From Bacilli bacterium (GTDB taxonomy: Bacteria > Bacillota_I > Bacilli_A > RFN20 > CAG-826): a DNA stretch of 64,000 nt. The stretch lies in assembly GCA_022653695.1 (NCBI GenBank), contig JALCSW010000001.1:301034-365033 (forward strand), given 5' to 3'. The notes under the pieces were generated by a model. That model saw only the letters and a program-made list of their open reading frames with translations. It did no database searches and was not told the DNA's origin. Positions 9,586 through 19,231 of the stretch are shown here, piece by piece. Position numbers and translations under genes: made by a program. Position 1 is the first letter of the stretch. Each line of letters starts with the position of its first letter.

Positions 9586-10245
9586 CTAACGAAAGGAGAG
9601 GACTTTCCGCGCCAGTTCCTTCGGCTTGGCGATCACGTAGGCGCATTCGTTGAGGAGCTCCGGCTTATAGAAACCGTACCCCCATGTGCATAGGCACAGT
9701 TTCATGTGGGCGTTAGTGGCGGTCAAGAGGTCGGGCAGGGAATCGCCGACGAAAAGGCACTCGTCGGGGCTCAGCCCGTATTTGCCCATCAAACGGTTCA
9801 CGATGATTGGGTTAGGCTTGACGGGCTCGCCCGCGACATGGCCCGCCACTTCCTTAAAAAGCCCGTTCCCGTAATGGGCGGGCACGACGATCTTAGCCAA
9901 GGCATCAGGTTTGTTCGAACAGACGAAAAGAAGGTAATCCTTGTCCTTAAGGAACCGAAGGACCGTCGGGAGGCCGTTGAAAGGTTTGGTGTGGTCGTTC
10001 TGATATTTGGCGTATAGGTCCATGTAGACGGGTTTCAGTTTCTCGAAATTGGCGGACGTGTCCATGTCCCCCAAGGCCGTATGAACCAAATAATCGACGC
10101 CGTTCCCGATGAGGCGATGGCATTCCCGCTTGCTGTAGCGCATCGGGAAACCCGTCCTCTTGAGGGCCTCGTTTATGGCGATGCGAATGTCGGTCAAGGT
10201 GTCGAGGAGCGTTCCGTCGAGATCGAAGAAAATGGCTTTGTACAT
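9586..10245 (-). CDS. HAD-superfamily phosphatase (phosphoglycolate phosphatase-like)
   Basis: FFDLDGTLLDTLTDI, VCSNKP, CLFVGDSLPDLLTATNA. Confidence 0.85.
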   Translation of the reverse strand: MYKAIFFDLDGTLLDTLTDIRIAINEALKRTGFPMRYSKRECHRLIGNGVDYLVHTALGDMDTSANFEKLKPVYMDLYAKYQNDHTKPFNGLPTVLRFLKDKDYLLFVCSNKPDALAKIVVPAHYGNGLFKEVAGHVAGEPVKPNPIIVNRLMGKYGLSPDECLFVGDSLPDLLTATNAHMKLCLCTWGYGFYKPELLNECAYVIAKPKELARKVLSFR

Positions 10246-10353
10246 ATTGATATTCTAATACGTTGGCGAAGAAAAAAGAAAAGGACATTCCATAAGGGTT
10301 TTGCGGGGTTTTCGCGATTTTGAATCCATGGAACCCTTTATCTTTCAGTTCCA

Positions 10354-10382
10354 TCGAAAAAGAGGCGCGATCGCTCGCGCCC
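10354..10382 (-). terminator. Intrinsic terminator after hydA
   Basis: Minus strand GGCGCGAGCGATCGCGCCTCTTTTT. Confidence 0.75.
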
Positions 10383-10398
10383 CAAAACGGAAGAGATT

Positions 10399-12216
10399 TT
10401 ACTTAAGGTTTGGGAAAGCCTCGCGATCCTTCGCGTAGGTGGTGTGAAGAAGCTCCTCGGCCTTCGGGCTTCCGTAAGAGCCAAGGAAGTCCTTGTAGAT
10501 TCTGATGATGTCAGGGTTGTTGTGCGACTGGCGGACGGGCTTGCCTTCGTCGATCTTATAAAGGATGGCGGCCCGCTTGGCGCGATAGGTATCGAGGATG
10601 TCAGGATCCTCGTTGGGGAGAAGGCTCGGCTTGACGAATGGCTGGCCGCCGCCGTTGATGCAACCGCCCGGGCAGCACATGATTTCGATGAAAGCGTAAG
10701 GCGAGGTGCCCGCGCGGATCTCGTCGAGCAAAGGCTTGGCGCTGGCCATGCCGCTCGCGACGGCGACTTTGACCTTGCCGGCCGCTCCCATGTCGACCTC
10801 CGCCTCTTTCACGGCCTCAAGGCCGCGAACGGAACGGAACTCGATCGGATCGCGCTCCTTGCCGTTGAGGGTGTGGTAGGCGGTCCGCAAGGCCGCTTCC
10901 ATAACGCCGCCGGTGACGCCGAAGATAGCGCCGGCGCCAGTGTACTCGCCCAAAAGGTCCTGATCGAACCTCTCCTCGGGGAGGCTGTCCCAAATGAGGC
11001 CGGCGCGCTTGATCATGACCGCGAGTTCACGGGTCGTGATGACCGCGTCAACGTCCGGGAGATGCTCCACCGCCGCGTTCTGCGGGCGTTCCTTCTCGCC
11101 CTTTTTGGCCGTGCACGGCATGACGGAAACGACATAAATGTCTTTTGGGTCAAGGCCGTGCTTCTCGGCGAAGTAGGACTTTGTGATGGCGCCCTGCATT
11201 TCGTGGGGGCTCTTGCAAGTCGAAACGTGAGGGATAAGATCGCTATAGAAAAACTCCATATAGTTGATCCAGCCCGGCGAGCAACTCGTGATCTGAGGCA
11301 AAGGGGCCGTTTTCTTGACGATGCGGTTGACGAGTTCCTGGCTTTCTTCGGTGATGGTCAGGTCGGCGCCCCAGTTGACGTCGAAGACGCGACGAAAGCC
11401 AAGGCGGTGCAGAGCCGCGACCATCTTGCCTTCCCCGTTCTCCTCGCCGATTTTCTTGCCGAATTCCTCGGCGATGGCGGCACGGACGGCCGGGGCGGTC
11501 TGCACGACCACGTACTTGCCTTCCGCCATGGCCCTATCGACTTTGTCGATTTCGCGGTGCTCACTCAGGGCTCCGGTCGGGCAAACCTCGATGCACTGCC
11601 CGCATTGCAGGCATGGGACTTCGGCGAAACTGCGGTTATTGAGCGGGCCGACGATGGTCTTGAAGCCACGGTTGATGAAACCGAGGATCCCGATGCCCTG
11701 GACCTCTTTGCATCTTTCGATGCAGCGGCCGCAAAGAATGCACTTGGAGGTGTCGCGGGTGATGCCGGGCGCGACCATATCGACGGTGGCCGGCGTCATG
11801 GTGCCGATGTATTTGCCGCTTTGGGCGCCGGTGATGTTGGCGACGTGAAGCAATTCGCATTGGCCGTTTTTGACGCATGTCTGGCAGTCTTTGCTGTGGT
11901 TGGAAAGCAGCAATTCGACGCTCGTGCGGCGGGCTTTGACCGCCATCGGGCTCGAAATGAAAATCTCAAAGCCCTTCTCGGCCGGGATGTCGGCGACGGG
12001 ATAGACGCAGCTGGCGAAGAGACGCCCCCCGCGCGCGGTCCTGATTTCGACGAGGCAAACCCGGCAACTCGCGAGAGAGCACCTGCCATGGTTCCAGGCG
12101 CAAAGAGACGGAATCTGATAGCCGCATTCGCGGGCGGCCTCAAGGACGGTAAGGCTCTTATCGACGCTATAGACGCGCCCTTCGATCTTGATATTGACTT
12201 TTTCGGTGTTTTCCAT
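10399..12216 (-). CDS. hydA: [FeFe]-hydrogenase catalytic subunit (HydA/HndD type)
   Basis: N-terminal [2Fe-2S] domain, CILCGRCIERC and CLQCGQCIEVCP ferredoxin motifs, H-cluster motifs TSCSPGW, MPCTAKKGE, CCPGGCINGGGQP. Confidence 0.95.
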   Translation of the reverse strand: MENTEKVNIKIEGRVYSVDKSLTVLEAARECGYQIPSLCAWNHGRCSLASCRVCLVEIRTARGGRLFASCVYPVADIPAEKGFEIFISSPMAVKARRTSVELLLSNHSKDCQTCVKNGQCELLHVANITGAQSGKYIGTMTPATVDMVAPGITRDTSKCILCGRCIERCKEVQGIGILGFINRGFKTIVGPLNNRSFAEVPCLQCGQCIEVCPTGALSEHREIDKVDRAMAEGKYVVVQTAPAVRAAIAEEFGKKIGEENGEGKMVAALHRLGFRRVFDVNWGADLTITEESQELVNRIVKKTAPLPQITSCSPGWINYMEFFYSDLIPHVSTCKSPHEMQGAITKSYFAEKHGLDPKDIYVVSVMPCTAKKGEKERPQNAAVEHLPDVDAVITTRELAVMIKRAGLIWDSLPEERFDQDLLGEYTGAGAIFGVTGGVMEAALRTAYHTLNGKERDPIEFRSVRGLEAVKEAEVDMGAAGKVKVAVASGMASAKPLLDEIRAGTSPYAFIEIMCCPGGCINGGGQPFVKPSLLPNEDPDILDTYRAKRAAILYKIDEGKPVRQSHNNPDIIRIYKDFLGSYGSPKAEELLHTTYAKDREAFPNLK

Positions 12217-12231
12217 TGTTGATCCCTTCCT

Positions 12232-14106
12232 TTATTCCTTGGAGATGGCATGGAATGGGCAACCCGCCAAACAGGTGCCGCATTTGATGCATTTCTTCTG
12301 ATCGATGAGGTAGGCCACTTTGCCCGGAACGCCGCTGATGGCGTTGACGGGGCAGTTGCGGGCGCACTTGGAGCATTTTTTGCAAAGGCCCGGATCGATA
12401 TGGAACTGAACCAAGTGCTTGCATACGTGAGCCGGGCACGTTTTGTCGACGACGTGGGCCCGATATTCCTCCGGGAACTTCTTCATGGTGGAGAGAATCG
12501 GGTTGGCCGCGGTCTGCCCAAGCGCGCACAACGAACCCAGTTTTATGACTCCGGCGAGTTCTTTCATGTCCTCGAGCGTCTGCTCGGTCCCCTGCCCGTT
12601 GGTGATTTGGGTGAGCATCTCATAGAGGCGCTTCGTGCCGATGCGGCATGGCGAGCATTTCCCGCAGGACTCGCTCGTGATGAAGTCCATGTAGAAATGG
12701 GCGACGTCGACCATGCAGTTGTCTTCGTCCATGACGATCGCGCCGCCGCTGCCCATCATGGAGCCGCGGGCGATCAAAGTATCGTAATCGATCGGAGTGT
12801 CAAGGTCCTCCTCGGTCAAGCAGCCGCCCGAAGGGCCGCCCGTCTGGATGGCCTTGAACTTCTTGCCGTTAGGGATGCCGCCGCCGATATCGAAAATAAG
12901 GGTTCTCAAAGTCGTGCCCATCGGAACCTCGACGAGGCCGACGTTATTGATCTTGCCTCCGAGGGCGAAAACCTTGGTGCCTTTGGAGCCTTCGGTCCCG
13001 ATTTTGGCGTATTCCTTGGCGCCGACGCGGATGATATAGGGGATCTGGGCGAGCGTCTCGACGTTGTTGACGCAAGTCGGTTTGCCCCATAAGCCTTTGA
13101 TGGCGGGGAAAGGAGGACGGGGACGCGGCATGCCGCGCTTGCCCTCGATGGAATTCAGCAGCGCGGTCTCCTCGCCGCACACGAAAGCACCCGCGCCTTC
13201 GCGAAGATGGACGTGGAAAGAGAAATCGGTGCCGAGAATATGGTCGCCTAGCAAACCGACCTTCTCCATGTCCCCGATGGCGTGAAGGAGACGCGAGACC
13301 GCGACCGGATATTCGGCGCGGACGTAGAAATAGCCTTCGCTGGCCCCATATGCGTAACCGGCGATCATCATGCCTTCAATGACCTCAAACGGATTGCCTT
13401 CGAGGATGGAACGGTCCATGAACGCGCCCGGGTCGCCTTCGTCGCCGTTGCAAACGACATATTTAATGTCGCTCTTTTGGTTGGCGGCGAATTGCCATTT
13501 GCGGCCGGTCGGGAACCCGGCGCCGCCGCGTCCTCGGATGCCGCTGGCGAGGACTTCGTCGATGACCTGCTGAGGGCTCATCTCGGTCAAGACCTTCTTC
13601 AAGCCTTTGAAACCGTCATAGCCAAGCGACTCCTCAAGGAAATCGGGGTTGATGAGGGAGCAGCCATGGAGGCTGATCCGTTTTTGCTTTTTGTAGAAAT
13701 TGATGTCGTCTTGGCGCACCACCGCCTCTTTGGTGACCGGATCGACGTAAAGGAGGTTGGTGCAGACTTTGCCCCCGATAAGGTCATCGTCGACGATCTG
13801 TTCGACGTCGCTCACTTTGACTTTGTGGTAAAGGGTGTCTTCCGGGAAAATCTTGACGAACGGGCCCTGGCTGCAAAAGCCAAAGCATCCGACGTGGTTG
13901 ACGGAGACCTTGCCTTCAAGGCCCCTTTCCTTGATCAACCTCTCGAATTCGTCAAGGATGGCCTTGCTGTCGTTGGCGAGGCATCCGGTGCCTCCGCATA
14001 CCATGACGGCGCGTTTGCCGCCGACGCCTTTGACTTTGTCATCGAGGGCCTTTGCGCATTTCGCGATGTCCTCTTCGAGGGCCGCGGGATTAAGGATCTT
14101 TTCCAT
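12232..14106 (-). CDS. hydB: NuoF-like hydrogenase subunit (HydB/HndC type)
   Basis: Start at MEKILNPAALEED (ORF opens at 14229 but this avoids the hydC overlap); GRGGAGFPTGRKW, CNGDEGDPGAFMDRS, ESCGKCSPCRIG; C-terminal 2x[4Fe-4S]. Confidence 0.94.
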   Translation of the reverse strand: MEKILNPAALEEDIAKCAKALDDKVKGVGGKRAVMVCGGTGCLANDSKAILDEFERLIKERGLEGKVSVNHVGCFGFCSQGPFVKIFPEDTLYHKVKVSDVEQIVDDDLIGGKVCTNLLYVDPVTKEAVVRQDDINFYKKQKRISLHGCSLINPDFLEESLGYDGFKGLKKVLTEMSPQQVIDEVLASGIRGRGGAGFPTGRKWQFAANQKSDIKYVVCNGDEGDPGAFMDRSILEGNPFEVIEGMMIAGYAYGASEGYFYVRAEYPVAVSRLLHAIGDMEKVGLLGDHILGTDFSFHVHLREGAGAFVCGEETALLNSIEGKRGMPRPRPPFPAIKGLWGKPTCVNNVETLAQIPYIIRVGAKEYAKIGTEGSKGTKVFALGGKINNVGLVEVPMGTTLRTLIFDIGGGIPNGKKFKAIQTGGPSGGCLTEEDLDTPIDYDTLIARGSMMGSGGAIVMDEDNCMVDVAHFYMDFITSESCGKCSPCRIGTKRLYEMLTQITNGQGTEQTLEDMKELAGVIKLGSLCALGQTAANPILSTMKKFPEEYRAHVVDKTCPAHVCKHLVQFHIDPGLCKKCSKCARNCPVNAISGVPGKVAYLIDQKKCIKCGTCLAGCPFHAISKE

Positions 14107-14591
14107 TAGGCTTTCACCTCCATTTTGCGGTATGAATCGATGAGGCCGGCCACTTTGTCGACGCTCATCTGAGGATAGACTTTGCCGTTGATCGATACGG
14201 CCGGGGCGAGGGCGCAGGCCCCCATGCAACGGATGGCCTCGATCGTGAAGAGGCCGTCGTCGGTCGTTTGGCCCGGTTTGATCCCAAGCAACGTCTCAAA
14301 CTTCTCGATGATCGGTTGGCTGCCTTTGACGTAGCAAGCCGTGCCGAGGCAAACCCCGATGACGTATTTGCCCTTTGGCTGGAGCGAAAAGAAATTGTAG
14401 AACGTCACGACGCCGAAGATCTCGGCGACGGGCACTCCCGTCTCCTTTGAGACGACCTCTTGGACTTCCAAGGGGATATAGCCATACTTCTTTTGGATCT
14501 CTTCGAGAATAACCATAAGCGGAGAAGGCTCGCTTTTGTGCTCGGCGCAAATGGCGACGATGTCCTCCCGCACTTCCGATCTGATTTTCAT
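14106..14591 (-). CDS. hydC: NuoE-like [2Fe-2S] subunit (HydC/HndA type)
   Basis: YGYIPLEVQEVVSKETGVPVAEIFGVVTFYNFFSLQPKGKYVIGVCLGTACYVKGS; CMGACALAPAV. Confidence 0.93.
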   Translation of the reverse strand: MKIRSEVREDIVAICAEHKSEPSPLMVILEEIQKKYGYIPLEVQEVVSKETGVPVAEIFGVVTFYNFFSLQPKGKYVIGVCLGTACYVKGSQPIIEKFETLLGIKPGQTTDDGLFTIEAIRCMGACALAPAVSINGKVYPQMSVDKVAGLIDSYRKMEVKA

Positions 14592-14667
14592 ATAGACCTC
14601 CTAAAAAATCGCGAGCGGGCGCGCTCGCACACGAAGATATTTTAGGTGCGGAAAGGGTCATTGGCAA
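14592..14667 (-). promoter_or_regulatory. hyd operon promoter and leader containing a terminator-like hairpin
   Basis: Minus strand TTGCCA-N17-TAAAAT (14667-14639), then GCGAGCG/CGCTCGC hairpin (14611-14628) followed by TTTTTT and AGGAGG. Confidence 0.65.
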
Positions 14668-14731
14668 CGATACGGAAAAATTTACCGATATATCGATTGT
14701 CCTTGTCCCGCCGGCGATGATCGATAAAAGA

Positions 14732-14766
14732 CAAAAAGCCCCGAAATAGCATTCCGGGGCTTTGAA
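14732..14766. terminator. Bidirectional-type terminator between lemA/DUF3137 unit and hyd operon
   Basis: AAAAAGCCCCG-aaatagcatt-CCGGGGCTTT. Confidence 0.75.
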
Positions 14767-14785
14767 AAAAACGATAAGGCGGCCG

Positions 14786-15721
14786 CTACTTAACGCCGGC
14801 GTTTTTCTCGAACTTGGCCTTCGTGAGCCCAAGGAGGGTGATGAAGACGGCCGGAATCGCCATGTACTCGACGATGCCAGCCATGCTCTCGTCGGTCATC
14901 TCTTTGTCGAAAGGGATGGAAATCGAATTGTCGTTGTCGTTCGTGGCGATATAAAGTTCATCCTTTATGAAAGCCATGTAAAACTGGCCTTTGGCCTTGC
15001 TCTCAAGGGACATGATTTTCTCCTGAATCTGCGGCGTGAGAAGATAGAAAACCAGTTGCTGATCGCTCGAAAAAACGGCGAATTTCCGATTGAAATTGAT
15101 ATACTCGGTTTCGTATTTGGGAAGGCCGCCGCTGCGCGAAAAATTAAAACCAGATTTCTCGAGAACCTTCAAAACGCCGCCGAAATCGCGGCCGTAGATG
15201 AAATGGTACATCGTGCCAACCGCGTAATCGACGTAGTTCGTGCTGGTGTTGCCGTGCCCGTCGCTGCGCTGCTCGCGCCGCTGAAGCTGATAATGGCTTT
15301 TCTCAAATTGGATGCCCTTATAGGTCGCCCCCATGTAATTGCGGGTGTAATAACGGTCCGGCGCCGCGAAAAAGCCCGGCTTCATGATGGTTTGGATGGG
15401 TAACCCGTTAACGTTATAGGTGGCGTTGGGGAAAAGCTCTTTGTCGATTTCCGCCTGAAGGCGCTTGCTCACCGAACGGATAAAGGAACTCTTCTTCGTT
15501 CCGGCGACGACCGCGAGCACGAGGCCCGCGACGGTCAGGATCGTCCCGATGATAAGAAGCGCCGCGTGCTGAGTGAAGAAGACGTAAACAAACAGCAAAG
15601 CGACGCCGATAACCAAAAGGGGCCAACCGACCGAATTGAGAACGATGACCTTCTGAAGTCTTACTCTCCGCTCCGCCTCAAAGGTGGAGATAAGTTTTTT
15701 TATGGCTTCGCTTTCGTCCAT
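14786..15721 (-). CDS. DUF3137-like membrane protein
   Basis: Two N-terminal TM segments then soluble domain (PTYNVNG/ATYKGIQFEKSHYQL/FKGYFY-like layout); adjacent to lemA. Start at MDESEAIKKL. Confidence 0.7.
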   Translation of the reverse strand: MDESEAIKKLISTFEAERRVRLQKVIVLNSVGWPLLVIGVALLFVYVFFTQHAALLIIGTILTVAGLVLAVVAGTKKSSFIRSVSKRLQAEIDKELFPNATYNVNGLPIQTIMKPGFFAAPDRYYTRNYMGATYKGIQFEKSHYQLQRREQRSDGHGNTSTNYVDYAVGTMYHFIYGRDFGGVLKVLEKSGFNFSRSGGLPKYETEYINFNRKFAVFSSDQQLVFYLLTPQIQEKIMSLESKAKGQFYMAFIKDELYIATNDNDNSISIPFDKEMTDESMAGIVEYMAIPAVFITLLGLTKAKFEKNAGVK

Positions 15722-15783
15722 AAAGTGCCTCCTGATGAACAAGAGGCCCCCTCAAAAAGAGGAGGCCAGGGTCGACGAGCGGC

Positions 15784-16380
15784 TCAGAATTCGATCTTAA
15801 CGTCTTGGCGCTTGGCTTCCTCAGCCTCGAAGAAGTCGCGTTTGACGAGACGAAGGTGTTTGGCGATGAGGCTCGAAGGGAAGACGACGATGTCTTCGTT
15901 ATAGACGGTGACGTTGCTGTTGTAGACCCGGCGCGAAGCCTGAAGCTGCTCTTCGACTTCCGCGATCTGATTCTGAAGATTGAGGAAGTTGGTGTTGGCT
16001 TTGAGGTCCGGATATTGCTCAGCCACGACGTTGATGGAATCGAAAGCCTTGGTGCAGGCGGCCGAGAAATCGGCTTTTTCCTTCATGGACGCGTCGGAAG
16101 AGGGGCGCCGCATGGAGATGACGTTGGCGAGCGTCGTGCTTTCATGCTTGGCATAGCCTTTGACGACGGCGACCTCTTTGGTCAAAAGATCGAACCTTTT
16201 GGTAAGGGCCACGTCGATTCCTGAAGCGGCCTCATCGATTTTGATCTGCTCTTTCTTGAGGCGGTTCGAAGTGCGAATCCACCAACTTATGATCGCGATT
16301 GCGGCAATCACGACGACGACGATGACGACGATCAAGGCGACGATGCCGCCGTTAATCCCTTCTAAGGCAATCATGGTCAT
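15784..16380 (-). CDS. lemA: LemA family protein
   Basis: N-terminal TM, NRLKKEQIKIDEAASGIDVALTKRFDLLTKEVAVVKGYAKHE, YPDLKANTNFLNLQNQIAEVEEQLQASRRVYNSNVTVYN. Start MTMIALEG. Confidence 0.92.
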   Translation of the reverse strand: MTMIALEGINGGIVALIVVIVVVVIAAIAIISWWIRTSNRLKKEQIKIDEAASGIDVALTKRFDLLTKEVAVVKGYAKHESTTLANVISMRRPSSDASMKEKADFSAACTKAFDSINVVAEQYPDLKANTNFLNLQNQIAEVEEQLQASRRVYNSNVTVYNEDIVVFPSSLIAKHLRLVKRDFFEAEEAKRQDVKIEF

Positions 16381-16481
16381 TCCTCCATAGCGCACCTTTG
16401 GGCGCTTGAATCCATTATGACGTGAGTTTAGCCTCCCGCAAAGAAAAAAAGCCGCCATGGTCCCAAAAGAGCCGCTTTTGG

Positions 16482-16522
16482 ACCAAAAAAAGCCCCATCC
16501 CTAAGGATGAGGCCTTGAAAAC
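16482..16522 (-). terminator. Intrinsic terminator after rplQ (end of ribosomal superoperon)
   Basis: Minus strand AAGGCCTCATCCTTAGGGATGGGGCTTTTTTT. Confidence 0.8.
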
Positions 16523-16526
16523 CGGA

Positions 16527-16928
16527 TCAGTCGACCCACTCAATGAGGTTGACTTCGGCGTTGTCGCCGCGGCGGCATCCGAGCTTATAAACGCGGACGT
16601 ACCCACCGTTGCGATCTTTGTACTTCGGACCGATGACGGCGAAGAGTTTGCTCAAAGCCGTCGTGCCCTTTTCGTCGACGGCGATCGGGCGGACGTAGCG
16701 GGCCGCCATGCGGCGGGCCGACAAATCGCCTTTCTTCGCGTAGCCGACGAGTCGGGAAGCCAACGTGACGAGGTCTTTGGTGACCCCGCTCGTGACTTCG
16801 ATTTTGTCATGGGCGATGAGTTCGCTCACGACGTCGCGGAGCATGCCTTTGTTCTTCGAGGGCGTGTAAGCCGTCCTGAAGCGAACGCCGGCCTTGCCGT
16901 GAACGTTCTTTCTGCCTTGTGCTGCCAT
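16527..16928 (-). CDS. rplQ: 50S ribosomal protein L17
   Basis: ML(R)DVVSELIAHDKIEVT, KLFAVIGPKYKDRNGGYVRVYKLGCRRGDNAEVNLIEWVD. Confidence 0.95.
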   Translation of the reverse strand: MAAQGRKNVHGKAGVRFRTAYTPSKNKGMLRDVVSELIAHDKIEVTSGVTKDLVTLASRLVGYAKKGDLSARRMAARYVRPIAVDEKGTTALSKLFAVIGPKYKDRNGGYVRVYKLGCRRGDNAEVNLIEWVD

Positions 16929-16932
16929 GGTT

Positions 16933-17934
16933 TTATTCTCCTACATAGTCGCGGAAGTGCAGGCCGATGGAGGCGAGTTTCTCTTTGACTTCTTTGAGCG
17001 ATTTCTTGCCCAAGTTACGGACCTTCATCATCTCGTCCTCGCTCTTTTGGGTGAGTTCCATGACGGTGCTGATGCCGGCGCGCTTGAGGCAATTGTTGCT
17101 GCGGACGGACAGATCGAGTTCCTCGATCAGCATGTCCTGATACTTGTTCTCCTCGGTCTTGACCTCTTCCTTGACGAGTTTGTAATCCTTGACGACTTCG
17201 TCAAGTTTGGTGAACTCGCTGAAGTGGGCCACGAGGAGCTGGGCCGCCATCGCCACCGCTTCATGCGGCTTGAGGCTGCCATCGGTGGTGACTTCGAGGG
17301 TCAGTTTGTCGAACTTCGAATCGTGTTCGACGCGATCCGGCTCGACGGCGTAGGCGACTTTGACGACCGGGCTGTAGTTCGAGTCGGTGGCGATCACGCC
17401 GATGGTGTTGATCTTCCGCTCGGTCTTATTGGCCTCGCTCGTGAAGTAGCCGCGCCCGGTGCCCGCGTAAACGGTCATCTTGATGTGGCCTTCCTTGTTA
17501 AGGTGGGCGATCTCGAGATCGGGGTTGACGACGCTGACGAAAGCCGGGAGCTTGAGGTCGCCGGCTTTAAGGACGCCAGGCCCCTGCATTTCGGCTTCTA
17601 AGCGCTTGACCTCGCCGCTCTTGTCGTCGATCTTGAGGACAAGGTCCTTAAGGTTAAGGACGATCGCGGTGACGTCTTCCTCAACGCCCGGGATCGCGGT
17701 GAATTCGTGACGGACCCCTTCGATTTCGACGGCGAACACGCTGGCGCCCGGAAGGGAAGCCAGGAGAACGCGACGAAGCGCGTTCCCGATCGTGTAGCCG
17801 AAGCCTCTTTCAAGAGGGCGGATGACGAAGCGGGCATAACTGTTCTCCTCGTCATTGACGTCGATCGAAAAATCGATCGGCTGGAAGGGGTTGGGGAGCT
17901 TAAGCTCCTCGGCTTTTTCTTCGGTATTAGCCAT
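16933..17934 (-). CDS. rpoA: DNA-directed RNA polymerase subunit alpha
   Basis: FVIRPLERGFGYTIGNALRRVLLASLPGASV; C-terminal LDLSVRSNNCLKRAGISTVMELTQKSEDEMMKVRNLGKKSLKEV. Confidence 0.97.
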   Translation of the reverse strand: MANTEEKAEELKLPNPFQPIDFSIDVNDEENSYARFVIRPLERGFGYTIGNALRRVLLASLPGASVFAVEIEGVRHEFTAIPGVEEDVTAIVLNLKDLVLKIDDKSGEVKRLEAEMQGPGVLKAGDLKLPAFVSVVNPDLEIAHLNKEGHIKMTVYAGTGRGYFTSEANKTERKINTIGVIATDSNYSPVVKVAYAVEPDRVEHDSKFDKLTLEVTTDGSLKPHEAVAMAAQLLVAHFSEFTKLDEVVKDYKLVKEEVKTEENKYQDMLIEELDLSVRSNNCLKRAGISTVMELTQKSEDEMMKVRNLGKKSLKEVKEKLASIGLHFRDYVGE

Positions 17935-17983
17935 TCTTTAATTCCTCCAATGGATGTCTGTTCCCTGATGCGACTGCGGGGTA

Positions 17984-18418
17984 TTAGCCTCTCGGCCGTT
18001 TCGGAGGCCGGCAGCCATTGTGAGGGATCGGGGTCGTGTCCTGGATCACCATGACCTGCAGGCCGACGCTACCCAAGGCGCGGACGGCGCTCTCGCGGCC
18101 CGGGCCCGGGCCCTTGACGTCGACGTCGATCTGGCGAAGGCCTTGCTCATAGGCGCTCTTGCCAGCGGCTTCGCCCGCGAGCTGAGCCGCGAACGGGGTG
18201 GATTTTTTGGCGCCTTTGTAGCCAAGCGCGCCAGCGCTCGACCAGGCGATCACGTTGCCTTGGACGTCGGTGATCGTGATGATGGTGTTGTTGAAGGTCG
18301 AATGGATATGGGCGACGCCCTTGGTGAAGCTGCGCTTCACTTTCTTTTTGCGGGTAGTCGTCCTTTTCGCTTTGGCGCCAGCCGCAGCGGCTGAGCCAGC
18401 TTTTTTTTCATCTGCCAT
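17984..18418 (-). CDS. rpsK: 30S ribosomal protein S11
   Basis: [46 protein letters not shown]; Ala/Lys-rich N-terminus. Confidence 0.97.
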   Translation of the reverse strand: MADEKKAGSAAAAGAKAKRTTTRKKKVKRSFTKGVAHIHSTFNNTIITITDVQGNVIAWSSAGALGYKGAKKSTPFAAQLAGEAAGKSAYEQGLRQIDVDVKGPGPGRESAVRALGSVGLQVMVIQDTTPIPHNGCRPPKRPRG

Positions 18419-18438
18419 TTTGTTTAGCCTCCTATGGT

Positions 18439-18816
18439 CTAGCCTTTAGTGGCTTCCTTCTTGTTGGCGATGGTCTTTCTCTTGCCCTTGCGGGTGCGAG
18501 CGTTGGTCTTGGTGCGCTGACCGCGGACCGGAAGGCCTCTTTTGTGGCGCAAACCACGGTAGCAGCCGATTTCCTCGAGCCGCTTGATATTGAGGGCGAC
18601 TTCGCGGCGGAGATCGCCTTCGGTCTTGTACTTGGCGGTCTCGGCGCGGATGGCGACGAGCTGCTCATCGGTCAGGTTCTTGACCCGGATGTCTTCGCTC
18701 ACGCCGGCGTCTTTGCAGATCTTCTTGGCGATCGAGGGGCCGATTCCGTAAATATAGGGAAGAGCCGCGACGATGCGTTTCTCATTGGGGATATCAATCC
18801 CGACAATACGTGCCAT
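18439..18816 (-). CDS. rpsM: 30S ribosomal protein S13
   Basis: [53 protein letters not shown]. Confidence 0.97.
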   Translation of the reverse strand: MARIVGIDIPNEKRIVAALPYIYGIGPSIAKKICKDAGVSEDIRVKNLTDEQLVAIRAETAKYKTEGDLRREVALNIKRLEEIGCYRGLRHKRGLPVRGQRTKTNARTRKGKRKTIANKKEATKG

Positions 18817-18837
18817 ATTCTTTGTTTTCTCCTAAAA

Positions 18838-18951
18838 TCATCCCTGTCTCTGCTTGTGCTTCGGATTCGGGCAGATGCACATAACGACACCATGCCGGCG
18901 GATGATTTTGCACTTATCGCAGATGGGTTTCACAGACGGTCTTACTTTCAT
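18838..18951 (-). CDS. rpmJ: 50S ribosomal protein L36
   Basis: Own translation (below ORF-track length cutoff): [37 protein letters not shown], 37 aa, TGA stop. Confidence 0.96.
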   Translation of the reverse strand: MKVRPSVKPICDKCKIIRRHGVVMCICPNPKHKQRQG

Positions 18952-18990
18952 AGCGTTAATCTCCTTTTAACGGAAGCTTCGTGGCTTCCC

Positions 18991-19212
18991 TCAGTTCTTG
19001 TAACGGAACGTGATGCGCCCGCGTGTTAAATCATACGGTGAGAATTGGACGGTGACCCGATCGCCGGGGAGAATGCGGATGAAGTGCATCCGAATTTTGC
19101 CCGAAACGCAGGCTAGAACCACCGCTCCATTAGCCAGTTTCACCTTGAACATGGCGTTGGGTAACGTCTCCAACACCGTGGCTTCGACTTCAAGCGCCTC
19201 TTCTTTAGCCAA
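18991..19212 (-). CDS. infA: Translation initiation factor IF-1
   Basis: [54 protein letters not shown]. Confidence 0.96.
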   Translation of the reverse strand: MAKEEALEVEATVLETLPNAMFKVKLANGAVVLACVSGKIRMHFIRILPGDRVTVQFSPYDLTRGRITFRYKN

Positions 19213-19231
19213 TAGCGTTATCTCCTTTCAT

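Noticed and set aside
10444-12222. 592-aa plus-strand ORF opposite hydA
   Set aside because: Lies entirely antisense to a motif-perfect hydrogenase, composition is typical of a reverse-complement shadow, no family motif; caused by codon bias and GC content.
12250-14109. Plus-strand ORFs (280 aa, 275 aa) opposite hydB
   Set aside because: Antisense shadows of hydB with no recognisable domain.
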